Source of the DNA: Ctena decussata
Taxonomy: Eukaryota > Mollusca > Bivalvia > Lucinida > Lucinidae
Direction of reading: 5' to 3'
Assembly (NCBI GenBank): GCA_963989385.1
Contig: OZ022509.1
Span: forward strand, 55,347,431 to 55,411,430
DNA: 64,000 nt
Of this stretch, positions 55,015-63,267 are shown piece by piece. The notes under the pieces are model-generated. The model was given only the letters and a program-made list of their open reading frames with translations. It was not told where the DNA came from and made no database searches. Both the position numbers and the translations under genes were made by a program. Position 1 is the first letter of the stretch; every line of letters starts with the position of its first letter.

Positions 55015-55908
55015 CAAATTCATTATTGTCATATGTTTCATAAATTACATCATCATCATCATTGTCATAATCAGAATCTTAGCAAACTCGAACCGTGAAA
55101 CAGGCAGGATCTTAGCAAACTCGAACCGTGAAACAGGCTCTTCATAATTTCCATCATCATTACTATTAGACTGAAATACAGGGTTAGTATGTATATTAAC
55201 AGGTATCATGGGACTAGCTTTGGACTGAGTAGATATTCGCTTCAAGGCAAAGGTTCTATGTGGAATAAACATAATTTTTTTTCTTTTTAAGTGAGTGAGT
55301 GAACTCGGGTTTAACGTCCCACCAACAACGAGGTCATATGGAGACGGGACCTCGGTTTAAAGTCTCATCCGAAAGACCGGAGAAGCGGGGGATCGATCTT
55401 GCGACCCCTTGATTGGTAGTCCGGAGTGTCATCCACTACACTACAGCCGCTCCTTTTTCTTTTTAATAGTTCTGCATTGAATAATAATGATAATAATTAA
55501 AGCAATGGAAATAATAGTCATTAATACCAATAAAACCATAAAATATTTCATTAGCAGATCAACTGTAGAGTTAATTTGACTGAATGTGGCGGAAGAATCC
55601 AGTGTTGCAGTTATGACCGGCTTCTTAAGACTGACAGTAGAGTAGAAGGTGCCAGGGCCATAGTTATAAGCGACTTCCCTGTAGTAGCACTAGGACTGAC
55701 CGGCTTCTTAGGGCTGACAGTGGAAGGTGTCAGGGTCATAGTTATGATTGACTTCCCTGTAGTAGGGCTGTCACTTGACAACTCCAATGCAGCAGTTATA
55801 ACTGGCTCGTGGGATGATGTAGTTATGACAGGTTTGTCTCTGGTAGTGGCACTAATTGAAAGCTGCTTTGGCTCATATAAAAAAAAACATCATACTACTT
55901 GCCTTTGA
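55015..55908 (-). pseudogene. Membrane-protein stalk, transmembrane span and tail, split by a SINE
   Basis: Minus-strand order: a Ser/Thr/Pro-rich stalk with an imperfect repeat (TTGKSIITMTLTPSTVSPKK and a diverged second unit; one frame change near 55,620), a transmembrane span (YFMVLLVLMTIISIALIIII), CRTIKKK, then the SINE at 55,291-55,453, then a tail with NPVFQSNSNDDGNYEEPVSR. A 33-bp tandem duplication (VSRFEFAKILP) and a frame change follow, beyond which an acidic Tyr-containing tail is readable. The YEEP/Tyr-rich tail suggests a signalling or endocytic role, but that is inference. The N-terminal exon of this gene is probably 60,914-61,237. Confidence 0.6.
55291..55453 (-). mobile_element. 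tRNA-derived SINE with 13-bp target duplication
   Basis: Nearly identical to 19,540-19,703. It is flanked by TTTTTCTTTTTAA at 55,278-55,290 and 55,454-55,466. It interrupts the cytoplasmic-tail exon directly after the transmembrane span. Confidence 0.9.
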
Positions 55909-55964
55909 TTATGAGATTTCTGTTCAGTTTAGTTGTTACTTCTTCTCAACATCAATATGATCTA

Positions 55965-56129
55965 CAGTGGCGGATCTTGAGGGGATTCGGGGGGTTCAAA
56001 CCAACATCCCTCTCAGACCAAATTATCTTATTTTCATGGGGAATTTCAGAAAAATTGGTCAAACTGCTCAAATTGAACCCCCTCTGCTAATCTGAACCCC
56101 CCTATCTAAAATTCCTGGATCCGCCCCTG
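55965..56129. mobile_element. MITE with CAGTGGCGGATC-type ends
   Basis: The left end CAGTGGCGGATCTTGAGG pairs imperfectly with the right end CCTGGATCCGCCCCTG. GATCTA flanks both sides (55,959-55,964 and 56,130-56,135). It is 165 bp with C/G-rich internal tracts and resembles hAT-type MITEs by its ends only. Confidence 0.75.
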
Positions 56130-56387
56130 GATCTATTTGTGTCTTGTGTTTATTTAAATTCTACACTAATGTGCTTGAACAAGACAAAACATTGACAGCA
56201 TGACTACCATATGAAACATTTAAGGTGTATACTTACATTTGCTCTTTCTGAGGTTATTATTTCCGCACATTTTATATTTTGAGATAAAGATGCTTGAAGA
56301 CACTTGCATTACAATAAAGATGACAGAATGGGTCAATCATCACTAAGCTATACAGAAAGAAATAAGCAGATACATACACATTCTCAC

Positions 56388-56415
56388 CAAATGCAATTTC
56401 GACACTTTGTCCCTG
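56388..56415 (-). pseudogene. 3' part of the disrupted membrane-protein exon
   Basis: These 28 bp continue the coding frame of 60,914-61,237 on the other side of the inserted element, and end at TTTG/GTGAGA, a consensus donor. The paralogous exon at 34,165 also ends shortly after its PCxH motif with a GT donor. The match in frame and donor position supports insertion into a coding exon. Confidence 0.75.
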
Positions 56416-56526
56416 AGTAGTATATAATGTAGATGATGCCCCAGTGTTATGATCATATTTTCGGAGGAAATGATCATATTCGATGAAAAGGTTTGACCCG
56501 GTCAGCGACCCGCGAGCGACATTTCG
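56416..56526 (+). repeat. Left terminal inverted repeat
   Basis: 111 bp, from AGTAGTATATAATG to GCGACATTTCG. It differs from the right copy by a 5-bp insertion (after GATGATGC) and one or two substitutions. It contains a doubled TGATCATATT motif and an open frame that runs in from 56,483. Confidence 0.92.
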
Positions 56527-56650
56527 CTCCGCTACCGCTCTGGTGAATATCGTTTCCCCAGGCAGAGAAATTTTCGTGAGTCAGAACAATATTAAGATAT
56601 TATTGGTATATTCGATACTTAAAAGCGAAAGTTCTGATAAGCTTCTAAAT

Positions 56651-56789
56651 ATGGAACATACACAAAATGAAAAATATATTTTCTTTTATGGGGCTGAATC
56701 TGTCTTTAGTCAGTTTCATTCGTGTAAATTTTTAGAAGCGGAGAAAGAATTCACCTGCATGGAACAGTACATGCATTATCACAAAGCAG
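56651..56789 (+). CDS. NADAR-domain first exon
   Basis: From ATG 56,651 the exon encodes NEKYIFFYGAESVFSQFHSC and KEFTCMEQYMHYHKA. The F(Y/W)G..S.FSQF pattern followed by EQYMxYxKA is the N-terminal signature of the NADAR family (YbiA-like, COG3236). These are small enzymes acting on riboflavin intermediates or ADP-ribose-linked substrates, some of them removing ADP-ribose from DNA. The exon ends at GCAG/GTAAGG. No frame with the rest of the domain was found downstream. Joining to either acceptor at 57,540 or 58,016 would meet a stop almost at once, so the exon may now act as an untranslated or truncated leader. It is transcribed inward from the left terminal repeat. Confidence 0.7.
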
Positions 56790-57059
56790 GTAAGGAAATG
56801 TGATTGATAAGAATTATGTTTAAATTCTTTGTTCTGATCAAACTGATGAAACAATACCGTTAAGCAAATACTTTGAAAACGGAGGAACTTATAGAATCTA
56901 ACTTTAATCTTATCTTTATCTATGCACAATGTACAATGGATGGAAGGCTTGTAATTTTACGTCCTTCTCAGCAGTATTTCAGTTATATCGGGATGGTAGG
57001 GAAATAATGAAAGGTTGTGTGCAACGGCACCACGTTTACGATTGAAAAGATTCTTGCCT

Positions 57060-57131
57060 TATGCGGGGATCGAACCCGAGACCACTAGATCAGCAGGCCA
57101 ATGCTTAATCTACTGGCCTATTGGGGGCTCC
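57060..57131 (-). repeat. tRNA-like SINE head inside the element
   Basis: The minus strand reads CCAATAGGCCAGTAGATTAA (A-box region) and TCGGGTTCGATCCCCGCATA (B box). It is flanked by non-tRNA sequence and was probably acquired by the element. Confidence 0.6.
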
Positions 57132-57544
57132 ATAACGTACAATAAAAATGTAAATCTTAGTGGTCAGTTGTTGTAGTGAAAACAATTATATTTAGACTAA
57201 TTTAAACACTGTTGAGATGAATATTTCTGCGCTTATAAATTACTTTGTCTTTCGATTACACGCTACACGCTAGAGCAGGCTGAAACTACGACTGAGGAGA
57301 GAAAAAAGTAAAAGTAAAATAAATAAACAAACAAGGAAAAAAAACACGTTAACTGTAAGTTGTCTTTTTAACAATACATTTTAACAGTTTTTATATCTTG
57401 ATTTTTTTTAAAGTATTCGTTTTTACATTTTAAATTCATTCCTTTTATTCGTTTTGTTAAAGTTCTTCTAACGATTTTCGAACTGGTGTCGCTTATTAAG
57501 GATTAATATTAAGATGAATTTATTCGTTTGCGTTGCAGATCATT

Positions 57545-57961
57545 ATGGCAGCTAGACTGGAAGATCTGAGCGTGAGCATGCTAATTACCACTCTGTTTCA
57601 AGCAGCACGGATATCCGATGTAGCAATCCGTGAAATTGTTGTGAAACTCCCTTCTTTGCTATTGGAACAAATACGAGGAAACTTGTATGATAATCGTACC
57701 GATATCATAACTGCGTTTGAAATTGACTGGGTTCTAAGATCTATTAAGGACCAGCGCAACTGTAGTTTCCCTCAACTAGACCAAGATTTAGACGGTTTAT
57801 GTACGAGGACAATAGTGAGGGAATGCGCCCATCTTACCATCGATGAAATAAAACAATATTTGTCGCAGATGACAAACGCTCAACTGCACATTTTGGTACT
57901 TTATTTTCCTAGGGGTGTGTGGAGGCAGACGCTTAGAGCAGTTTTAAGATCAAGACGATAG
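57545..57961 (+). CDS. Unknown 138-residue protein, cargo frame 1
   Basis: ATG at 57,545 lies 5 bp after an acceptor-like GCGTTGCAG. The protein starts MAARLEDLSVSMLITTLFQA, is rich in Leu/Ile and probably all-helical. It contains VVKLPSLLLEQIRGNLY and EIKQYLSQMTNAQLHILVLY and ends in a basic RQTLRAVLRSRR. No family is recognised. The frame has no lesion. It is followed after 54 bp by a second acceptor and frame 2, so both may be made from one promoter by alternative 3' splicing of a leader. The helical LP..LLEQI pattern might suggest a protein-interaction adaptor, but this is only a guess. Confidence 0.62.
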   Translation: MAARLEDLSVSMLITTLFQAARISDVAIREIVVKLPSLLLEQIRGNLYDNRTDIITAFEIDWVLRSIKDQRNCSFPQLDQDLDGLCTRTIVRECAHLTIDEIKQYLSQMTNAQLHILVLYFPRGVWRQTLRAVLRSRR

Positions 57962-58019
57962 GATTGTATTCTCTTTTTTTTTTCTCGTATATATAATGTG
58001 TGTATTTTGTTACAGAACA

Positions 58020-58964
58020 ATGGCTCTGAAAAGGAAAGACACTGAAGTGGACCAGATGGTGAAGAACAAAACACTCAGATTGTCGGATGATATGGAAATA
58101 AAAGAAGACTCTTTACTGCTGAGCAGCAAGATTAACGCGGAAATGTGCATCACCTTAGCGTATGACCACATAATGAATGAATACGTAATATGTGTAAACA
58201 AAGAGACAGAATCAAAACAAACGTCCGTCGCACTTTCGGAGGAGGAAATTTCTCCCCTTATAGAGAAGCTGCCTTTGGCAGTTATGGTGGGGAAAAAATA
58301 TCTGAACAAAAAATCGGTGCGACCGATAGACATTCCGTTTGAGTTAATGAAAATCAATAACAGAAACGAATACTGGGCAGTTTTGTTCGGGAAAGAGAAT
58401 TTATACGGAAAAGGTGATAGCATGGTACTTGACTTGAGAAAATGCGGGAAAAATGAAAAGGGAAGCTACATCTATACTAAATGCGGGGTTAGGTTTAGTC
58501 TAGATGTAGCCAACCCTATTGGATTAGCCCTGAAAGAGTGTAAAGACAAAATAGACCAAATTTCCGAGAGCAGCCTTATGCTATTTAAGGCTGCCGAATG
58601 CGTTTTAATAGTAAAAGGCATCAATGAGTTGTTTACGCAAGCCAGTAAAGATTGTAACGGCTGCGCAATCAATCGTAGCAGTCAGCTGCAACACGCTGGA
58701 TCGTCAGGGTGCGCGAAAGCGTGGGACGAGATAGTCGATGACTACTGGGTCCCAGCTTATGCGCATGTCCAGCCTGAGGCGCTGTTTGCTCTGGCAGAAA
58801 AGGCGTCAGCAAACTTGGAAGAACTTCATGGCAATTTATTTTCGTCCTCACAATCCCCTATACAGCGGGCGAGTGAGGATGAAATAAAGTCCATGGTGTT
58901 AAAGTTTCCGGATTCGGAGAAAAATCAAATGATTCTGGCTTGCGAATACGAGGCTTCGTTGTAA
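58020..58964 (+). CDS. Unknown 315-residue protein, cargo frame 2
   Basis: ATG at 58,020 follows TTTTGTTACAG/AAC. The alternative ATG at 57,996 lies in the presumed intron and is not preferred. The N-terminus is basic (MALKRKDTEVDQMVKNKTLR). Two β-strand-then-helix stretches (EYVICVNKETESKQTSVALS; YIYTKCGVRFSLDVANPIGL) faintly recall the PC4-like proteins elsewhere in the window. A Cys/His cluster follows (CNGCAINRSSQLQHAGSSGC), which looks metal-binding and resembles short C-x2-C..SQ..H motifs in orphan proteins of animal virus-like elements (from memory). The frame is uninterrupted. Nuclear, nucleic-acid-related activity is inferred from the basic start and the cluster. Confidence 0.65.
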   Translation: MALKRKDTEVDQMVKNKTLRLSDDMEIKEDSLLLSSKINAEMCITLAYDHIMNEYVICVNKETESKQTSVALSEEEISPLIEKLPLAVMVGKKYLNKKSVRPIDIPFELMKINNRNEYWAVLFGKENLYGKGDSMVLDLRKCGKNEKGSYIYTKCGVRFSLDVANPIGLALKECKDKIDQISESSLMLFKAAECVLIVKGINELFTQASKDCNGCAINRSSQLQHAGSSGCAKAWDEIVDDYWVPAYAHVQPEALFALAEKASANLEELHGNLFSSSQSPIQRASEDEIKSMVLKFPDSEKNQMILACEYEASL

Positions 58965-59020
58965 GCGTGTACATTAACTTTTATCACCGATTACAACCTC
59001 CTTATTTTTCTATACAAATC

Positions 59021-59070
59021 ATAAGTTGTGTCCCCTCATTAGAACCCTCTCCTGAGGAGACACAACCTAT
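59021..59070 (+). terminator. 3'-UTR hairpin after cargo frame 2
   Basis: ATAAGTTGTGTCCCCTCA and TGAGGAGACACAACCTAT pair over 18 bp with two imperfect positions (one G-U type) and a 14-nt loop, 57 bp past the stop. An AATAAA lies further on at 59,149-59,154. The hairpin could stabilise or process the transcript. Confidence 0.6.
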
Positions 59071-59329
59071 GTTTTATCGGAGAAATAAGAAAAAATATTT
59101 CTGAAGTATCCCTTCCTTATCTGTAGCTGGGATAATATATATGCATATAATAAACTGATATACAGTTTTCATCTTTGTTTCGTTTTGTTTTTTTGGTTGT
59201 GCAGGGTTTTTAGATGACGAAGCGTATAAGAAGATCGGTTTTTTTTTCTAGTTTCTTCGTAGAAAAAAACTAGAAAATGTGTTTATGAAACACTATGCCC
59301 CCAACCATATGCTTGTCTCTAGAGAAGGT

Positions 59330-60320
59330 TCATCCAATAATGCTTGTACCTTTGTACCATAGGCTTACAATGCACTAAGTCGAAAAAGGGGCTTAACTCA
59401 GTCAAAAATTTACGTATTGTTTTTGAAAGTTAATCAGGTCATCTACACCTTGGGCAATATCAACCTGCAAAAATCATGATCCTAGCATCAGGGGTTCTCC
59501 AGATATTTTGTTCACAAGCTTCCATAGGCAAATAATGCACTAAGTTGAAAAAGGGGCATAACTCAATCCAAAATTTACAAATTATTTCAAAAGTTAATCA
59601 GGTCATCTACACCACAGGCAGTATCTTCCTGCATAAAATCATGCTCCTAGCATCAGGTGTTCTTGAGATATTTTGTTCACAAGGTTCCATAGGCTAACAA
59701 TGCACTAAGTCGAAAAAGGGGCATAACTCAATCAAAAATTCATGATTTCTTTTCAAAAGTTAAGCAGGTCATCTACACCAGAGGCAGTATCTTCCTGCAA
59801 AAGATCATGCTCCTAACATCAGGGGTTCTTGAGATATTTTGTTCACAAGGTTCCATAGGCTTACAATGCACTAAGTCGAAAAAGGGGCATAACTTTGTCA
59901 AAAATTCAAGAATTTGTTTCAAAAGTTAATCAGGTCATCTACACCTTGGGCATTCTCATCCCGCAAAACCTCATGATCCTAGCATCAGGGGTTCTTGAGA
60001 TATTTTGTTCACAAGTTTCCACAGGCTAAGTTGAAAAAGGGGCATAACTCTGGAAATACATTGCCAGCGGAAAAATAAAAAAATACGGGTCTGCTTATTT
60101 TCCATACTGATCATGTGTATAAAGTTTCAAGTTCCTAGCTCTTATTGTTCTTGACTATATGTTAGGGTACCTTTGTACCATAGGCCTCAATGCACTAAGT
60201 GGAAAAAGGGGAATAACTCGATCAAAAATTCACGAATTTTTTTCAAAAGTTAATCAGGTCATCTACACCACAGGCAGTATCTTCCTGCAAAAAATCATGC
60301 TCCTAGCTTCAGGGGTAATT
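59330..60320 (+). repeat. Tandem array of about 165-bp units within the element
   Basis: About six units recur with TGCACTAAGTCGAAAAAGGG (59,371; 59,536; 59,701; 59,867; a shortened one near 60,024; 60,191), followed by AAAAGTTAATCAGGTCATCT and TCAGGGGTTCTTGAGATATT. Divergence between units is moderate. Similar text at 14,060-14,460 shows this is a genome-wide simple repeat that the element has captured or that seeded its own array. Confidence 0.88.
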
Positions 60321-60808
60321 TAATTACATTTTTCGTATGATTATATTTTGAGATAAAAAAAAAAACTTTTTAGGTACATGCGTCGCGGTTTTATCTTTGT
60401 GACACTCTAAATTGAAAACAATTATGGTCTGTATTTTTAAAATAATTTCTCACAATTTTAAGTTCTTATTAGCTATAGTAATTAAACTCACCCGTCATTC
60501 GATGTGCGTTCCTGCTGGATTTCCGTACAGTTGTGAGATTTAATCTCCTTGTCAGAAGGAAAAAGTATGCAAAGACCAGGAGCTGAAACAATCAAAATCC
60601 AAACCCAAACGTTTTTCCGCATCCGAAACAAAGCACAGCCATTGTAATTTTTTTATATTTTAATTCACTTTTATTAAACACTGGACACTATTCTGTATAA
60701 ATCTGAAATGCACTACAATAAGTTAAAAAAAATCTCTATGCCCTGAGGAAACGTATGTTTATATTCAAAAACTCGCTGATATAATCTCCAGTATATTAGT
60801 GTTAGTTC

Positions 60809-60913
60809 GAAATGCCGCTCGCGGGTCGCTGACCGGGTCAAACCTTTTCATCGAATATGATCATTTCCTCCGAAAATATGATCATAACAGCATCATCTAC
60901 ATTATATACTACT
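60809..60913 (-). repeat. Right terminal inverted repeat
   Basis: 105 bp, inverse of 56,416-56,526, ending CATTATATACTACT immediately before TCCCTG. Confidence 0.92.
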
Positions 60914-61237
60914 TCCCTGATCTAATTTGACGTGCTGACACGGTAACCAAGTGTCATACTGAGATGTTTCTTCAACATAAATGAAACTGACATTCTTTAA
61001 CGCTATAAGATTAAGTGTCACATGTTGCAGTCTATCAAAGTCAATTCTCTGAATGTCAGCATAAGATTCACTTTTCCCGGGTGTAACTAATCCTTCTATA
61101 TGGAAAATACATTCAAGTTCACGGTATAATATTTTAATAGAGCACACATCTTCCAAAAACTCTACACAAACAATACTGCTGCATAAAAAACCCGAAAATA
61201 TCAAGATCATGAATATAATACAAGTTTTTAACGCCAT
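60914..61237 (-). pseudogene. N-terminal exon of a secreted/membrane protein, copy 2, disrupted
   Basis: Start ATG at 61,237 gives a clear signal peptide (MALKTCIIFMILIFSGFLCS). It continues CVEFLEDVCSIK, FDRLQHVTLNLIALKNVSFI and LPCQHV. The FDRLQ..NL..N(V)..PCxH pattern matches the exon at 34,165-34,471. The exon is cut by the TIR element at TCCCTG, with its last 28 bp now at 56,388-56,415. Read into the element it meets a stop after a few codons. Conserved Cys suggest an extracellular disulfide-bonded domain. The family is not recognised. Confidence 0.72.
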
Positions 61238-61407
61238 TTTTTCGGCACAAACCGGGTTGTCTGCCCCTGGGATAAAGTCCAACACTTATAGGCTAGTTGC
61301 ATAATAACCGTGTCTGTATGTTGGGTAAGATGTTTAACCCATATCCGCATCTGCACCTACGTTAGAATATTATGAAGCACTTATATATCAGCAAAATAAA
61401 CGTCGTA

Positions 61408-61533
61408 AAAGCATTGAAATAATTAGATATATGCCCTACCCACTAATTTTGGTTCCGATATTTTATGTTAAAAGCATTGAAATAATTAGATATATGCCCT
61501 ACCCACTGATTTTGGTTCCGATATTTTATGTTA
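61408..61533 (+). repeat. 63-bp tandem duplication
   Basis: Two copies of a 63-bp unit (AAAAGCATTGAAATAATTAG ... TTCCGATATTTTATGTT) with a single visible difference. They lie in the region between the divergent membrane-protein and PC4-like genes. No gene was seen in the rest of 61,238-62,018. Confidence 0.93.
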
Positions 61534-62018
61534 AATATAGAGGTATTTATAAAAAAGAATATATTTTTATTTGACGAATTTGGATAATTTACAACTAACT
61601 GCACAGTTCCGGTAGACAACAAGACGTCTAGTAATTGACTTAAGCTACTCGCAGCAGGTGCCTGTACTTGTTGACAGGGAAGTCCTAATTACGGGATTGT
61701 AATCTCAAAATATTACACAAATACTGTGATCTGATATTTTACTCTAATAGCGGAAATCCCTAATTGAAGGATTTCCTGCATGAATGAAAAAGGCGTCATT
61801 AAGCTGTTTCGTCTAACCGCAATATCCTGATATATTGTCGGTGCCGATGTTCATGATCGAAGCATGAAAGGGTTTGTTTACACAAAAGGTAATCGCATAA
61901 TTAAACCAAATTAGTGGCATGAGTCTCTCGCGCTGTATTTAAGAGCTCCAATCTGACTTTACAGCTCAGAAGTAATATCTGTGTCATATTTACGCTGGTC
62001 TATTATCCTATAGGAAAA

Positions 62019-62728
62019 ATGGAAATTTCTAATGATGAACAGGGATATGTAAACAATGTCAGAGCTAGATTTGGATATCAAGGAAGCGCGTGTTTAACAC
62101 ACTGGAACAACACGGTTTGGGTACATCTCAATGATAATTCGAAGTGCTCGCAAACCGGTGTTTTTGATAAGTCAAAAGGAAAAACGATTTCCATGAAGTG
62201 GGAAGATGCAATAACTCTGAAAAATGCGTTGATCCAAATGGAAGTCTATGCTGATCAAATGCAGAGAGAGGTGGTAAGTTTAATGTTTAACTCTTCCTAT
62301 TTTAACAATAAAACCATTATTTCTAAAACACTGATTGAATTATAGGCTTACTACGTAGTCTGACCCATGTTTCTACTTCTGTATGTATTCTCTGCTCTTG
62401 AAGGAACTTTTTAAGATTTTAATTTTACTTTTGTTTTGCTTTTATATCTCAATCACTAGGGGTAAAATACATTTGCTACCATACATGTGATAATCTTGCT
62501 ACCATACATGTAATGATCTTGCTGCATATACTTACCTCAACATTATCTAATGTTATTTTCAGGTATATGAAGCAGAACAAGTTGTACCAAATGTTCAACC
62601 GCCTGTAGCAGATATTCCACAAAATAACCAAGAGCCACCCATGGTGGCTATAGCTCAACTACCAATTTTATTTCACAATTTAATTTTATTTTTGCCACTC
62701 TTAAACGTCATCAAGTCTGTGAATTGAC
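62019..62728 (+). CDS. PC4-like small protein gene, copy 2
   Basis: Exon 1 (62,019-62,272) encodes VRARFGYQGSACLTHWNNTV, WVHLNDNSK, VFDKSKGKTISMKWEDAITL and a helix ending QMQRE, then GTAAGT. It is uninterrupted, unlike copy 1. Exon 2 starts after ATTTTCAG (about 62,563) with Pro/Val/Gln-rich sequence (VVPNVQPPVADIPQNNQEPP) and drifts into sequence unrelated to copy 1's end, so the C-terminus may be lost or replaced. The K-x-I-S-M-K-W..L helix layout matches the PC4/p15 ssDNA-binding domain. A nuclear DNA-binding or coactivator role is inferred. It is divergent from the disrupted membrane-protein exon. Confidence 0.6.
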
Positions 62729-63009
62729 AATTTCTGTCTTATTCCACGACACACATGACAGTTTAAACATTACTTGTTCAGGTGAATAATTTAATCCAAA
62801 TTTACTTCCTGACACCATGTTGTATTATTAATAACGAAACAAGCTTGTCTAAACTACTAATTTATTCAGCTAGATGTTGCTAGCTCGATGACCAAAACAC
62901 AAGTGGGTTACATGATACAAACAAAAGTATTTAAGAGGCAATGGAACTCTCTCACACTAGCCGCTGAACAATCAAGGTTAATGACCTATCATGATTAACT
63001 TATACAACA
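62729..63009. other. Short stretch without a recognised gene
   Basis: AT-rich, no open frame of note. Confidence 0.4.
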
Positions 63010-63215
63010 ACACACAGCGCCATCGCACCACCCAACCACCCCCTCCCAGAGAGGGAGAAAGAGGTGAAATGATAGAGAGAAAAATGTCCAAACAACCCCC
63101 ACCCGCACCTACTGCAAGCACAGTGGGCCCTTGCCATACAATGTTCCAAATCAGTAGGACGCCCCGGCACTGGAAGTTACATACATCGCACCACCCGACC
63201 ACCCCCGTTGATAGT
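63010..63215 (+). repeat. Fold-back repeat family, last copy
   Basis: Contains CGCCATCGCACCACCCAACC at its start, CCGCACCTACTGCAAGCACA and GGACGCCCCGGCACTGGAAG; both ends show the CATCGCACCACCCGACC signature in the same orientation. Same family as 12,270. Confidence 0.8.
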
Positions 63216-63267
63216 GTAACAACTGGCGCTGAAATGATTAAAGAAAGAAAGAAAACATAATTTATTA

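Larger units (their letters stand above)
56416..60913 (+). mobile_element. 4.5-kb TIR element with Polinton-type ends and non-Polinton cargo
   Basis: Both ends carry an inverted repeat of about 105-111 bp that starts AGTAGTATATAATGTAGATG. It is flanked by a perfect direct repeat TCCCTG (56,410-56,415 and 60,914-60,919). AG-starting termini and a 6-bp target duplication are characteristic of Polintons/Mavericks. No polymerase, integrase, ATPase or capsid frame is inside. The cargo is a NADAR first exon, two unknown frames with acceptor sites, a tRNA-SINE and a 165-bp repeat array. It would need integrase and polymerase in trans. It lies within a host coding exon. An unrelated DNA-transposon class with 6-bp duplications is the main alternative. 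Confidence 0.88.

Noticed and set aside
56651..57961. NADAR exon spliced in frame to cargo frame 1
   Set aside because: The junction 56,789/57,540 gives a stop within a few codons.
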